Below are positions 6,916 through 15,291 of a DNA stretch of 64,000 bases, piece by piece. Both the position numbers and the translations under genes were made by a program. Position 1 is the first letter of the stretch. Each line of letters starts with the position of its first letter. The notes below the pieces were generated by a model, which worked only from the letters and a program-made list of their open reading frames with translations, did not search any database and was not told the origin of the DNA. Source of the stretch: a bacterium BMS3Abin02 (lineage in GTDB: Bacteria; Actinomycetota; Acidimicrobiia; Spongiisociales; UBA4744); assembly GCA_002897675.1 (NCBI GenBank), contig BDSU01000026.1:41048-105047 (forward strand). Direction: 5' to 3'.

Positions 6916-9366
6916 ATGACCGAGATGGCCAACGATTCCACTGACCGCAACACCGATATCGAGAACACGCAGGCTGCGTTTCGGATGAAGATCGGTGGCA
7001 TGTCGTGCTCGTTCTGTGCCTCGACGATCCACAAGGCCTACACGCGGATCGACGGTGTCTATGAGGTGGGCGTGTCGTTGGCGCATGAGGAGGGACTCGT
7101 CAGATACGACCCTTCCAAGGTGACGCCGGAGAAGTTGCGCCGCACGCTGGAGGAACTGGGCTACACGTATCGGGATCCGGAGAAGGTGCGCAGCTTCGAC
7201 GAGGACGCCGCCGAGCTTCGCCGTGAGCGAGGCCGGTTGATCGCCGCGGGGAGTTTCACCGTGGCGACACTGCTGCTCATGTTGTTCGGTCGATGGCTCG
7301 ATCTGGTCGAGATCCCGTTGATGCCCTGGCTGTTGTTGGCGTTGGCGCTGAACACGATGTTCGCCACGGGCTGGTTCATCAAGAAGATGGCATGGGCGTC
7401 CCTGCGCCGTGGCATTCTCAACCAGCACGTGCTGTTGGAGTTCGCTGCGTTCGCCGGGATCACGGGTGGCTTGCTGGGTCTGTTCGTGCTGAACGACTTC
7501 CCGGTCGGTGACTTCTTCGCCGCCGCCACTCTGGTCACGACCTATCACATTCTGTCGCACTATTCGTCGCTGGTCGTGCGCACCCGCGCATCGCAGGCGG
7601 TGCGTCGTCTCATGGCGCTACGTCCCGATACCGCCCGGGTGATCCGCAACGGTGAAGAGATCGAGACACCGATCGACGGCGTGGTCTCCGGTGACCATGT
7701 CCGCATCCGACCGGGTGAGTCGATCCCGGTAGACGGAATCGTCGTTGACGGGCTGTCGGCGGTGGACGAGGCGCTCGTGACCGGCGAGTCGATCCCTACC
7801 GAGAAGAGTCCCGGTGACGAGGTGATCGGCGGGTCCATCAACCAGACGGGCACGCTCGTCGTGGAGGTGACCCGGGTCGGAGACGACGCATTCCTCTCTC
7901 GGGTGGGGCGTTTCATCGACGAGGCCCGCAGTCTACGTCCCGGCGTGCTGCAGATCGTCGACGTCGTACTCCGCTATTTCGCGCCGACCGTGCTCATCTT
8001 CGCGGCCGCCGGATTCGTGATCTGGACCGTCGCGCCGGTGCTTGTCGGAGATGGACCGAACTGGAACCGCGCTCTTCTTGCCGGGCTCGCCACTTTGGTG
8101 ATGGGGTACCCGTGCGCGTTGGGGATGGCCACACCGCTGGCGACCATTCGAGGTGGTGGCGAAGCCGCCCAACAGGGCATCCTGATGCGATCGGGCGAAG
8201 CGTTCCAGGTGATGGGCGACATCGCCGTCGTCGTATTCGACAAGACCGGCACGATCACTCGAGGAGAGCCCACCGTCCGGAACGTCATCCCAGTCGGCGA
8301 TCTCGACGAAGAAGCGGTGCTACGGATGGCCGCCTCGGTCGAAGTCAACAGTGAACATCCTCTCGCTCGCGCCGTCGAAGACGCCGCCGAGAAGCTGCAT
8401 CTCCCCCTCGCCAAAAGCGATGCTTTCGAGGCCCACACCGGTCACGGTGTGGAAGCCATGGTCGAAGGCGCGTGCGTTCTCGTTGGGAAACCGACCTGGC
8501 TCATCACAGAAGGCATCGATCTCACGCAACTCGGCGCCGCCCGGGGTCGTCTCGAGGAGAATGGCCAGACCATTGTCGCTGTTGCCCGCAACGGGCGACT
8601 GCTTGGATTCATCGGCATCGCCGACAGCGTCAAAGACGATGCTCGCCAGACGATCCAACGTATCAAGGACGCCGGCATCACTCCGGTCATGATCACCGGT
8701 GACGACCATCGCACCGCGCGAGCCGTATCCACCCAGGTCGGAATCGACGAAGTGCTTGCGGAGGTCCTGCCCGACGAGAAGGCTGTCGACATCCGCCGGC
8801 TACAGAACGGCGGGACACGTGTGATGATGGTCGGCGACGGCATCAATGACGCTCCCGCCCTCACCCAGGCCGACATCGGCGTCGCGATCGGTGCCGGAAC
8901 CGACATCGCCATCGAGTCCGCGGACATCGTCATCATGAGTGACCGGCTCGGTTCCGTGATGGACGCCCACCGGATCGGCGTGTCCTCCTACCGCAAGACC
9001 AAACAGAACCTGGCACTCGCGTTCAGCTTCAACGGGATCGGAATCGTCGCAGCGGTCACCGGCCTCGTCAGTCCCGTCTGGGCAATGATCGCCATGATCT
9101 CATCGGTCACCGCGGTGCTCGCCAACTCGTTCGGGGGCCGACTTCTTCGTGGCGAGGCGCTCAACACGCAATACCAATCCTTCAGTCGAGACAACCACCA
9201 TCAGAGTGTCGACCAGCCGGATACGACCGAGGATGACGCAACCGACACCTCCGACCACGTGAGCCTGCACGACTTGCGCCTGGACGGGAAGACGGTTCGC
9301 TTCTGGGGCACACTCGCCATAGCGATTACCGCGGTCACCCTTCTCGTCGGTGTCTGGTTGACCTGA
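6916..9366 (+). CDS. P1B-type heavy-metal ATPase, Cu(I)-like, with YPC motif
   Basis: An 816-residue P-type ATPase. Domains in order: N-terminal HMA (GMSCSFCAS, Cys31/Cys34); membrane helices; actuator with TGE (VTGESIPTEKSPGD); transmembrane metal site; phosphorylation site DKTGT (Asp442); the P1B signature HP (SEHPLARAV); hinge GDGINDAP; and two further helices with MISS and NS near the C-terminus. The canonical CPC of the sixth helix is replaced by Tyr398-Pro-Cys400 (MGYPCALGMATP). The later helices keep a Cu(I)-like pattern (QNLALAFSFN, then MISS). After the usual end there is an acidic linker (TTEDDATD) and one extra hydrophobic helix at about 795-814. Context indicates metal export, most likely copper. 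Confidence 0.85.
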   Translation: MTEMANDSTDRNTDIENTQAAFRMKIGGMSCSFCASTIHKAYTRIDGVYEVGVSLAHEEGLVRYDPSKVTPEKLRRTLEELGYTYRDPEKVRSFDEDAAELRRERGRLIAAGSFTVATLLLMLFGRWLDLVEIPLMPWLLLALALNTMFATGWFIKKMAWASLRRGILNQHVLLEFAAFAGITGGLLGLFVLNDFPVGDFFAAATLVTTYHILSHYSSLVVRTRASQAVRRLMALRPDTARVIRNGEEIETPIDGVVSGDHVRIRPGESIPVDGIVVDGLSAVDEALVTGESIPTEKSPGDEVIGGSINQTGTLVVEVTRVGDDAFLSRVGRFIDEARSLRPGVLQIVDVVLRYFAPTVLIFAAAGFVIWTVAPVLVGDGPNWNRALLAGLATLVMGYPCALGMATPLATIRGGGEAAQQGILMRSGEAFQVMGDIAVVVFDKTGTITRGEPTVRNVIPVGDLDEEAVLRMAASVEVNSEHPLARAVEDAAEKLHLPLAKSDAFEAHTGHGVEAMVEGACVLVGKPTWLITEGIDLTQLGAARGRLEENGQTIVAVARNGRLLGFIGIADSVKDDARQTIQRIKDAGITPVMITGDDHRTARAVSTQVGIDEVLAEVLPDEKAVDIRRLQNGGTRVMMVGDGINDAPALTQADIGVAIGAGTDIAIESADIVIMSDRLGSVMDAHRIGVSSYRKTKQNLALAFSFNGIGIVAAVTGLVSPVWAMIAMISSVTAVLANSFGGRLLRGEALNTQYQSFSRDNHHQSVDQPDTTEDDATDTSDHVSLHDLRLDGKTVRFWGTLAIAITAVTLLVGVWLT

Positions 9367-9388
9367 GCCGGCGTCTCCGATCGCCGGC
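9367..9388 (+). terminator. GC hairpin immediately after the ATPase
   Basis: GCCGGCG (9367-9373) and CGCCGGC (9382-9388) form a 7-bp stem with an 8-base loop, beginning at the first base after the ATPase stop. No T-run follows, so termination is plausible but not certain. Confidence 0.45.
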
Positions 9389-9780
9389 CTGTCCCAGGTG
9401 CAACGGCGCGAGACGGGATCCGACACGATCCGAGGTCGCAATGCGGCGCAGGATGATCCTGGTCCGTTTCGGCGCTGCACGCGAAGCCCGATCAAGGTGA
9501 TGTGCTGCGACACGACGAGCGTTCTGCAAGTGCCCGTCGCTCTGCTCCTCGCCACCGAGACGAGTGGATCCGCCGTATCAGCCTCGCCTTTCCTCCCAAC
9601 CGCCGCATCCGGCTCACGGACGCTGCACCGACAAGGGGAGCCGGGGACGAGATGGAGACGGTGGGGCTGGAACCAATCGGTCGAAACGACAGCAACGACG
9701 TCGACACGGCATCATCCACACTTCACGCTGCTGGACGAAACCCTACTGTGGCCGAAGGATCGAGATGAGGGGAGATCGTG
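9389..9780. other. intergenic region without a supported gene
   Basis: About 390 bases between the ATPase and the methyltransferase. Several short overlapping frames are open, but none shows a recognisable domain, a ribosome site or typical codon use. The end holds a -10 box TACTGT (9744-9749) and a ribosome site AGGGGAG (9768-9774) for the next gene. Confidence 0.5.
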
Positions 9781-10383
9781 ATGTGGCTCTACATAGGCCT
9801 GGGTGTGTCCATCGGCTTGTGGATAGCGTTGGGAAGATACGTCTTTCCTGAGATCAAGACGACCTACGAGGCGAAGGGCACGTTTTCGAACAAACTTCTC
9901 TACTCGTGGTATGCCATGTGGGCGTTTCATCACATTCCAGTGGTCTTGGCGTCCTGGTTCGCCGTCTGGCTGATACCGGTCGACAGGACGCTTGCTCAGA
10001 TTGGCGGCTTGGTCCTGTTCGTGGTTGGGCTTGTCCTCTTGCCGCTGGGGATGATCGAGTTTCGTTCGTTGCGGAGATCCACCGGGCAGGATATTTCGAA
10101 GCTCACCACCACCGGGATCTACCGATGGAGCAGGAATCCACAGTTCGTCGGCTGGTCGCTGATGCTGCTGGGAGTATCGATCGCCGGGCGGTCGGCGTTT
10201 GCCCTGGCGCTCACGTTCGTGTTCATGGTCGTTCTTCATCTGTACACCGTCCGGTTGGCAGAGCCGTATCTCGAGAACGTGTACGGAGACGAGTACCGCC
10301 GGTATCTATCGAATGCTCCGCGATACATCGGGATACCGAAAGAACCCGGGAGATCACCTGATCGGGCAATCGGGGGCCGGTGA
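9781..10383 (+). CDS. isoprenylcysteine carboxyl methyltransferase (ICMT)-like membrane protein
   Basis: A 200-residue membrane protein with about five helices. It carries the ICMT/PEMT hallmark in its C-terminal half: TTTGIYRWSRNPQFVGW, then EPYLENVYGDEYRRYLSNAPRYI, which form the SAM and substrate pocket in the family. Bacterial members methylate lipids, or their substrate is unknown. The ATG at 9781 is chosen because AGGGGAG ends six bases before it; the GTG at 9778 is too close. A promoter (TACTGT, 9744-9749) indicates separate transcription from the ATPase. The gene converges with the aromatic operon. Confidence 0.8.
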   Translation: MWLYIGLGVSIGLWIALGRYVFPEIKTTYEAKGTFSNKLLYSWYAMWAFHHIPVVLASWFAVWLIPVDRTLAQIGGLVLFVVGLVLLPLGMIEFRSLRRSTGQDISKLTTTGIYRWSRNPQFVGWSLMLLGVSIAGRSAFALALTFVFMVVLHLYTVRLAEPYLENVYGDEYRRYLSNAPRYIGIPKEPGRSPDRAIGGR

Positions 10384-10629
10384 CCTGCCTCTCCGGAACA
10401 CAGTGGGCTGTTTGGGGTCGGCGATGCGTTAGGGCGCCCTGCCGCATGATCTGAGCGAGCACACATGAGGTTGCGGACACGGAACCAGGACGTGGTCCCG
10501 ACGATCCGGGAGACGATGTCGCGTGTCGACGGCGCGTTCGTCATCGCCGTCGGCAGGCGCCCGGGGCGGCCGGCTCTGCGGGTTCGCATACGGGGCGGCA
10601 TCGTGGCGATGTCTGCGCAGTGCCTCGCC

Positions 10630-11445
10630 TCAGGATCGCCTCGCTGCCCGGTAGGTGCCGAGGATGTGGAGATCGTCGATCGAGTGCGGAGGCGGATCCA
10701 GGATCCGTGCCAGTCCGGCCGGCCCCGGCTCGTGCAGCAGATCCACGTAGAAGCGATAGGACCAGGCGGTCCTTCCCGGCCTGGACTCGATGCGGGTCAG
10801 GTTGGCGCCGCGCAACCCCAGTTCGGTGAGTGCCAGTGCCAGCGCACCCGGGCTGTGGGCAGTCGAGAACGAGATCGAGCTCTTGTTGTCGTCGGGCCCG
10901 GCGCAGGGAGGGCCGGGGGCGAGGGCCACGAACCGGGTGGCGTTGTGGTCACGGTCGACAACGTCGGAGAGCAGGACCTTCAGCCCGTAGCGCCGGCGCG
11001 CGTCGGGAGGGGCGAGGGCGGCCTGCGTCGGGTCGTGGTCCTCCGCGACGAGGCGTACCGCGCCGGCAGTGTCCGGCACGGCGACCGGCTCCCATCCACG
11101 GACGGTCAGCGTTTCGTGAGCTTGAGCCAGCGCCTCGGGATGCGACAGCACCCGCCGGATATCGGCCGGTTTCGCGCTGGGAAGACCGAGGAGGGCGTGG
11201 CGTATCCGCCCGTAGTGTTCAGCCACGATCGATGCGTCTGCGGTGGCGAGTCCTTTGAGGACTTCGAGGATGCTGCCTGTCGTCGAGTTCTCGATGGGGA
11301 CGACCAGCAGGTCGACGCTGCCGTCGGCAAGAGCGGTGAAGGCCTCGGCGAACCCGTGCAGTCCCACTGCCTCGGCCTTCGGATACAGGTCCGTCACGGC
11401 CTGGTGGCTGTAGGAGCGTTCCTCTCCCTGGTATCCGACCTTCAT
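10630..11445 (-). CDS. pheA: prephenate dehydratase
   Basis: A 271-residue monofunctional prephenate dehydratase, which converts prephenate to phenylpyruvate for phenylalanine. Recognisable parts are the N-terminal VGYQGEERSYSHQA, the ENSTTGSI loop, the catalytic DHNATRF (Thr-Arg-Phe) and a C-terminal ACT domain (GALALALTELGLRGANLTRIESRP) containing the ESRP phenylalanine-binding motif. The ACT domain implies feedback inhibition by Phe. Its ATG overlaps the tyrA stop by four bases (ATGA), and it is the last gene of the aroF-tyrA-pheA operon on the minus strand. Length is normal for the family. Confidence 0.93.
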   Translation of the reverse strand: MKVGYQGEERSYSHQAVTDLYPKAEAVGLHGFAEAFTALADGSVDLLVVPIENSTTGSILEVLKGLATADASIVAEHYGRIRHALLGLPSAKPADIRRVLSHPEALAQAHETLTVRGWEPVAVPDTAGAVRLVAEDHDPTQAALAPPDARRRYGLKVLLSDVVDRDHNATRFVALAPGPPCAGPDDNKSSISFSTAHSPGALALALTELGLRGANLTRIESRPGRTAWSYRFYVDLLHEPGPAGLARILDPPPHSIDDLHILGTYRAARRS

Positions 11446-12491
11446 CGCTCGTCGCCTCTGATTCGTGCCACGGTCAACGCTTCGGCATTCAACGCCTGGC
11501 AGAGAGCCGGAATGTCGCCGTTTCGCACGAACACCTGCAGCAGGCCGCCGCCACCGTGAGGCGAGTGGCGAAGCTGCAGGTCACGCACGTCCACTTGGCT
11601 GTGGTCCAGCGCCCGGCCGACCGCGGCGAGTTCGCCCGGTCGGTCCAGCAACGAGACCTCGACCGTGCCCACCGCCGGATGGAGGTCTTCTTGGAGACGG
11701 CCCGCCTCGGCCAGTGCCGCGGCGACCTCCGCATGTGCCTCGACTTCGAGGAGATCCGCCCATCGTTGCAGCCTGCAACCGAACCGTTCGATGGTCTCGA
11801 CCACCAACGGCCGGTTGGCAGCCAGCAGCTCGGACCACAGATCGGCATCGGAGGCGGCCACACGGGTGAGGTCGCGAAAGCCGCCACCGACGAGGGAGAG
11901 GTCTCCAAGCTCTGTCGCGGCTTCCGCGATCAACGTGGAAGCCAGCAGCTGCGGCAGATGACTCACGACGGCGACCGCCCGATCGTGCTCGCCTGCGGAC
12001 ATCCGCACCGGGTTGGCTCCGAGCTGTCGCACGATTTCCTCGACCTGCTCGATATCGTCGGAATCGGCCCCGTCTGTGATGAGGATCCAGGTCGCTCCAC
12101 GAAACAACACAGGCGTGGCGGCCTCTGGGCCGCTCACCTCCCGTCCTGCCATCGGATGACCGGGCACAAAGTGGGCGAGATGGGCTCCAGCGGCAATCAC
12201 GGGGGCTTTGACGCCGGTGACATCGGTCACGAGCACGTCGGTCGAGAGCCTTCGCAGTGTCACAGGGACCGGTTTCGGCGGGCCGGCCAGGACGAGCAGA
12301 TCCAGATCCTCGGAGATGAGATCGTCTTCGGAGGTGGCGATTCGGGCTACGGCGCCTCGCTGGTGCGCCACACGCAGTGACGCAAGGTCCGGGTCCCAGC
12401 CGACCAGGTCCCATCCCGCTGCGGCCAGCCCGAGGCCGATCGACGCGCCGATCAGCCCGGTTCCGAGGATTCCCGCCTTGCCCTCACGCAC
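11442..12491 (-). CDS. tyrA: prephenate dehydrogenase with C-terminal ACT domain
   Basis: A 349-residue prephenate dehydrogenase, which converts prephenate to 4-hydroxyphenylpyruvate for tyrosine. The N-terminal Rossmann motif is [14 protein letters not shown] (residues 6-19). The catalytic region holds [12 protein letters not shown], with the family histidine, and [13 protein letters not shown]-terminal ACT domain from about residue 273 ([19 protein letters not shown]) suggests tyrosine feedback. The GTG start lies inside the end of aroF (8-base overlap), and the stop overlaps pheA by four bases, so all three genes are translationally coupled. Expression is expected to follow the Phe/Tyr attenuator upstream of aroF. 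Confidence 0.92.
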   Translation of the reverse strand: MREGKAGILGTGLIGASIGLGLAAAGWDLVGWDPDLASLRVAHQRGAVARIATSEDDLISEDLDLLVLAGPPKPVPVTLRRLSTDVLVTDVTGVKAPVIAAGAHLAHFVPGHPMAGREVSGPEAATPVLFRGATWILITDGADSDDIEQVEEIVRQLGANPVRMSAGEHDRAVAVVSHLPQLLASTLIAEAATELGDLSLVGGGFRDLTRVAASDADLWSELLAANRPLVVETIERFGCRLQRWADLLEVEAHAEVAAALAEAGRLQEDLHPAVGTVEVSLLDRPGELAAVGRALDHSQVDVRDLQLRHSPHGGGGLLQVFVRNGDIPALCQALNAEALTVARIRGDER

Positions 12492-13578
12492 CAGCCCGGC
12501 TCCTGCCGGCCGCCGCCACGAGCGGTGTCAGGGCGCGATGTTGCGCTCTACGGGATTGGTGCAGAATGGTCTCGAACAGTGCCTGCACCACCTGGGGGTC
12601 GAGCCCGGAGCCTTCCGCCTCCGCCGCCAGACCGGCCAGGATCTCGGCTTCACGGCCGGGACTGTGCAGCGGCAGGCCGCGCGCCGTCTTGGCCTGGCCG
12701 ATCTCGACCGAACGTGAGAGTCGCTGGGCGAGGAGTCGAAGGATCTGGCGGTCGATCCGATCGATGTCCTCACGAACCGAGACAATGCCGAGCGCCTCCA
12801 TGAGCCGCTCGAATCCGGCGCCGTCGAGCTGCTGTGGACCGTCGGAGAGGGCCCGGTCCGGCTCCGGATGCACCTCGACCATCATGCCGTCGGCTCCGAC
12901 GGCGCGCCCGGCGAGCGCGAGCGGAGCAATCAAATCTCTGCGACCCGAAGCATGGCTGGGATCGATGATCACCGGCAGGTGACTGAGCGCTTTCACGACG
13001 GGGACCGCCCCTATGTCGAGGGTATTCCGGGTGCTGGTCTCAAACGTCCGTATGCCGCGTTCACACAGCACGACCTGGGCATTGCCGCCGTCCAGGATGT
13101 ATTCGGCGGCGAGCAGCCACTCATCGACGGTGGCGGCCAGACCTCGCTTGAGGAGGACCGGCTTGTCCGAACGTGCAACCGCGCGCAACAGAGCGAAGTT
13201 CTGCATGTTGCGGGAGCCGATCTGGAGCATGTCGACGTGGCCTGCCACGAGGTCGACGTCGGCCGGTTCCATCACCTCCGAGATCGTCGGAAGGCCCGTC
13301 CTCCTCCCGGCCTTTCCGAGGATGCGGAGGCCTTCCGGACCGAGACCCTGGAACGAGTACGGGGAGGTTCTCGGCTTGTAGGCCCCACCGCGCAGCATCG
13401 AAGCGCCGTTGCGGGCGACGATCCCGGCAGCTCGCATCATCTGCGCGTCGCTTTCGATGGCGCAGGGACCGGCGATCACCGGGTAGGAGCCGTTGCCGAA
13501 CTGCACCGGGCCGACCCGAACCACGGTCGTGGTCGAGCCTTTGCTGCGATGACTCTTCAATGTTGGCTGGCTGCTCAT
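12484..13578 (-). CDS. aroF: DAHP synthase (type I-beta) fused to C-terminal chorismate mutase
   Basis: A 364-residue two-domain enzyme. Residues about 20-262 are a KDPG-type 3-deoxy-7-phosphoheptulonate synthase with metal ligands in AGPCAIES (Cys39) and DPSHASGRR, plus [11 protein letters not shown]. Residues about 268-350 form an AroQ-type chorismate mutase ([19 protein letters not shown], later ILHQSRR). The C-terminal fusion order is that of Porphyromonas-type enzymes, in which prephenate or chorismate inhibits the synthase through the mutase domain; the Bacillus type is reversed. It is the first structural gene after the attenuator, and tyrA overlaps its end. The enzyme commits carbon to the shikimate pathway and also makes prephenate for the next two genes. 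Confidence 0.93.
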   Translation of the reverse strand: MSSQPTLKSHRSKGSTTTVVRVGPVQFGNGSYPVIAGPCAIESDAQMMRAAGIVARNGASMLRGGAYKPRTSPYSFQGLGPEGLRILGKAGRRTGLPTISEVMEPADVDLVAGHVDMLQIGSRNMQNFALLRAVARSDKPVLLKRGLAATVDEWLLAAEYILDGGNAQVVLCERGIRTFETSTRNTLDIGAVPVVKALSHLPVIIDPSHASGRRDLIAPLALAGRAVGADGMMVEVHPEPDRALSDGPQQLDGAGFERLMEALGIVSVREDIDRIDRQILRLLAQRLSRSVEIGQAKTARGLPLHSPGREAEILAGLAAEAEGSGLDPQVVQALFETILHQSRRAQHRALTPLVAAAGRSRAGA

Positions 13579-13617
13579 GGTGTCCGATCCTCTCTCGAGA
13601 CCAGGACTCCGGGAACG

Positions 13618-13643
13618 AAAAACCCGGAGCCGTCGGCTCCGGG
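13618..13643 (-). terminator. intrinsic terminator of the aromatic attenuator
   Basis: On the minus strand CCCGGAGCC (13643-13635) and GGCTCCGGG (13631-13623) form a perfect 9-bp stem with a GAC loop, extended by G-U and A-U pairs, and followed at once by TTTTT. It lies between the leader ORF and aroF, about 40 bases before the aroF start, so it should stop transcription unless the antiterminator forms. Confidence 0.88.
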
Positions 13644-13702
13644 CTGAAGGGGTTGTGTCGTGTGCCTGCCTACTGGCGCGTTCCCTTCACCCGAGCCTCG
13701 GG
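13635..13702 (-). promoter_or_regulatory. alternative attenuator hairpins (1:2 pause, 2:3 antiterminator)
   Basis: In the RNA, segment 2 (GGCTCGGGTGAAGGG, 13697-13683) is a near copy of the complement of segment 3 (CCCTTCAGCCCGGAGCC, 13651-13635). All 15 bases can pair, leaving two single-base bulges. Segment 1 (CCCGA, 13702-13698) can instead fold on segment 2 (TCGGG, 13694-13690). Pairing 2:3 destroys the terminator stem, and freeing segment 3 restores it. Confidence 0.82.
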
Positions 13703-13741
13703 CCCGGCGTAAAAGAACGTAAAGACGTAGGCGGTTCTCAT
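13670..13741 (-). CDS. Phe/Tyr-rich leader peptide of the aromatic operon
   Basis: A 23-residue ORF with ATG at 13741 and TAG at 13672-13670. Residues 5-11 read YVFTFFY: three Phe and two Tyr in seven codons, with no Trp anywhere. Segments 1 and 2 of the attenuator lie inside the ORF just after these codons (Pro14 to Gly20). A ribosome short of Phe-tRNA or Tyr-tRNA would stall at codons 5-11, mask segment 1 and leave segment 2 free to pair with segment 3. A ribosome reaching the stop would cover segment 2, allowing the terminator to form. There is no Shine-Dalgarno sequence; the promoter position implies an RNA starting about two bases before the ATG. Confidence 0.85.
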   Translation of the reverse strand: MRTAYVFTFFYAGPEARVKGTRQ

Positions 13742-13750
13742 CTGACGAGG

Positions 13751-13779
13751 AGCATAGCCACGTCGTGGGGGAGAGCCAA
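13751..13779 (-). promoter_or_regulatory. promoter of the aromatic operon
   Basis: On the minus strand TTGGCT (13779-13774) and TATGCT (13756-13751) are spaced by 17 bases. The -10 box ends nine bases before the leader ATG, so transcription should begin at about 13743-13744 and the leader is almost leaderless. Confidence 0.75.
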
Positions 13780-14109
13780 GGAGTTCTTGTCGCGACGCTC
13801 CGATGTCGAGACGGACGTTCTGTGGCCACCGAGGACATTCCCGATCGCCGTGCCACGTGTGTTCCGGCGGCTGCGACAGGGCGATGGGGAAGCCGACCCT
13901 CCGTCGGGTCGGTGGGTTGGCTGCTCGATCAGGTAGTTTTGCAGGTAGCAGACGAATCAGATGGGAGAAGACGAAGGGTGAGCGCGGGCCATGACCGCAG
14001 ATTCACCGGCGTTGGGTGAGCAAGGGGTTCTACAGGAGAGTGTGGCTCGTCAAGGTGTTGCCGAGCGGCCGGCCGGATTCGAAGTGCACCAAGAATGAGG
14101 AGGCTTTCA
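13780..14109. other. divergent intergenic region, aromatic operon and baeRF gene
   Basis: Beyond the aromatic promoter I see no gene. The ribosome site AGGAGG at 14098-14103 belongs to the gene at 14110. A plus-strand promoter must lie in this stretch, but no hexamer pair stands out clearly. Confidence 0.45.
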
Positions 14110-15252
14110 GTGGACATCATCAACAGAGGTATGTTCGACGCTCTGGTCGACTCGACGGCATCGCCCGCGGTGTCGATCTACATGCCCACACATCGTTTCG
14201 GGCCGGAGATTCAGCAAGATTCGATCCGTTTGAAGAACCTGCTCCAAGCGGCCCATCGGAGCCTCGTGAGTGATGGTGTGCGGGCGCCGGAGGCAGAGAC
14301 ACTGCTTCGTCCCGCTTCTGAACTGAGTGATGATCCCAGCTTCTGGCAGCATCAGGAAGACGGATTGGCCCTGTTCCTCGCACCGGACCGGTTCGACTCA
14401 TACCGACTCCCCGTGGCGTTCAAGGAATTGGTGGTGGTGGGTGAGACGTTCCACGTCAAGCCTCTGCTACGGGTGATGAGCCGGGGCGAGCGCTTCTATG
14501 TGCTGGGTCTCAGCCAGCAGCGGGTGCGGCTGCTGCGGGCAACGAGATACCGGGTGGGTGAGGTCGATATCAAGGATGAGGTCCCGGAGAGTCTGGCCGA
14601 AGCGCTCTGGTTCGAGGATCCCGAACGGCAGTTGCAGTTCCATCAGTCGGCACGACAAGGAGAAGGAAGGCTGACGGCTACGTTCCATGGTCACGGGATG
14701 GGAAAGGAGACGTCGTACAAGCGACTCGAGCGGTTCTTCCGGGCCGTCGATGAAGGGATCGGCCAGCTCGTCGAAACCGATGCTCCTCTTGTGCTGGCCG
14801 GTGTGGAGTACCTGCTTCCGATCTATCGTCGTGTGAGCGAGCATCCCACGATCCTCGATGGCGAGATCACCGGAAACCCCGAGGACCTCACTGCCGAGGA
14901 ACTCCACGAACGGGCGTGGAGTATCGCCGAACCGTTCTTTCGAAAGGAACGAGATGCAGTCGCGGCATCGTTCGCGACCGGTGCTCGCCCTACCGAAACC
15001 ACCATCGAGGCCATTCTGCCCGCTGCTTTTCAAGGGCGAGTGGCGACCCTGTTCGTTGCAGAAGACACGATCGAGTGGGGAGTGGTGAAACTTCCGACAT
15101 CCGTGGAACGGCACGAAGAACGTGAGCCTGGAGATCGCGATCTGCTCGATCTCGCCGTCGCGGAGACATGGCGGCACCGAGGATCCGTCTATCTGGAACC
15201 GGCCTCGGAGGTCCCGGGCGGCGGGGTGGTTGCCGCCGTGCTCAGATACTGA
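14110..15252 (+). CDS. baeRF-like protein (bacterial archaeo-eukaryotic release-factor family)
   Basis: A 380-residue soluble protein resembling the baeRF group, bacterial homologues of eRF1/Pelota-like folds. The features behind this are the N-terminal segment with SIYMPTHR, the centre QHQEDGLALFLAPDRFDSYRLP followed by FHVKPLLRVMSRGERFYVLGLSQQRVRLLR, and a C-terminal domain ending RGSVYLEPASEVPGGGVVAAVLRY. Family members are proposed to act at the ribosome or in nucleic-acid stress responses; none of this is shown here. The GTG at 14110 is chosen because AGGAGG ends six bases before it; the ATG at 14095 overlaps that ribosome site. No neighbour suggests a partner. Confidence 0.65.
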   Translation: MDIINRGMFDALVDSTASPAVSIYMPTHRFGPEIQQDSIRLKNLLQAAHRSLVSDGVRAPEAETLLRPASELSDDPSFWQHQEDGLALFLAPDRFDSYRLPVAFKELVVVGETFHVKPLLRVMSRGERFYVLGLSQQRVRLLRATRYRVGEVDIKDEVPESLAEALWFEDPERQLQFHQSARQGEGRLTATFHGHGMGKETSYKRLERFFRAVDEGIGQLVETDAPLVLAGVEYLLPIYRRVSEHPTILDGEITGNPEDLTAEELHERAWSIAEPFFRKERDAVAASFATGARPTETTIEAILPAAFQGRVATLFVAEDTIEWGVVKLPTSVERHEEREPGDRDLLDLAVAETWRHRGSVYLEPASEVPGGGVVAAVLRY

Positions 15253-15291
15253 GACCGGCTTCGCCCGTCGACCCCTTCCGGGCCTCGCCCG

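Noticed and set aside
6140..9366. Recent horizontal acquisition of the metal cassette
   Set aside because: No integrase, inverted repeats, tRNA or composition shift visible at its borders.
9398..9768. Overlapping plus-strand frames in the gap after the metal ATPase
   Set aside because: No domain, no ribosome site and composition unlike real neighbours; possibly gene remnants, but nothing can be named.
10236..10601. Minus-strand frame of 121 residues between the ICMT-like gene and pheA
   Set aside because: It overlaps the ICMT-like gene antisense, is Arg/Ser/Pro-rich as is typical of shadow frames in GC-rich DNA, and has no motif.
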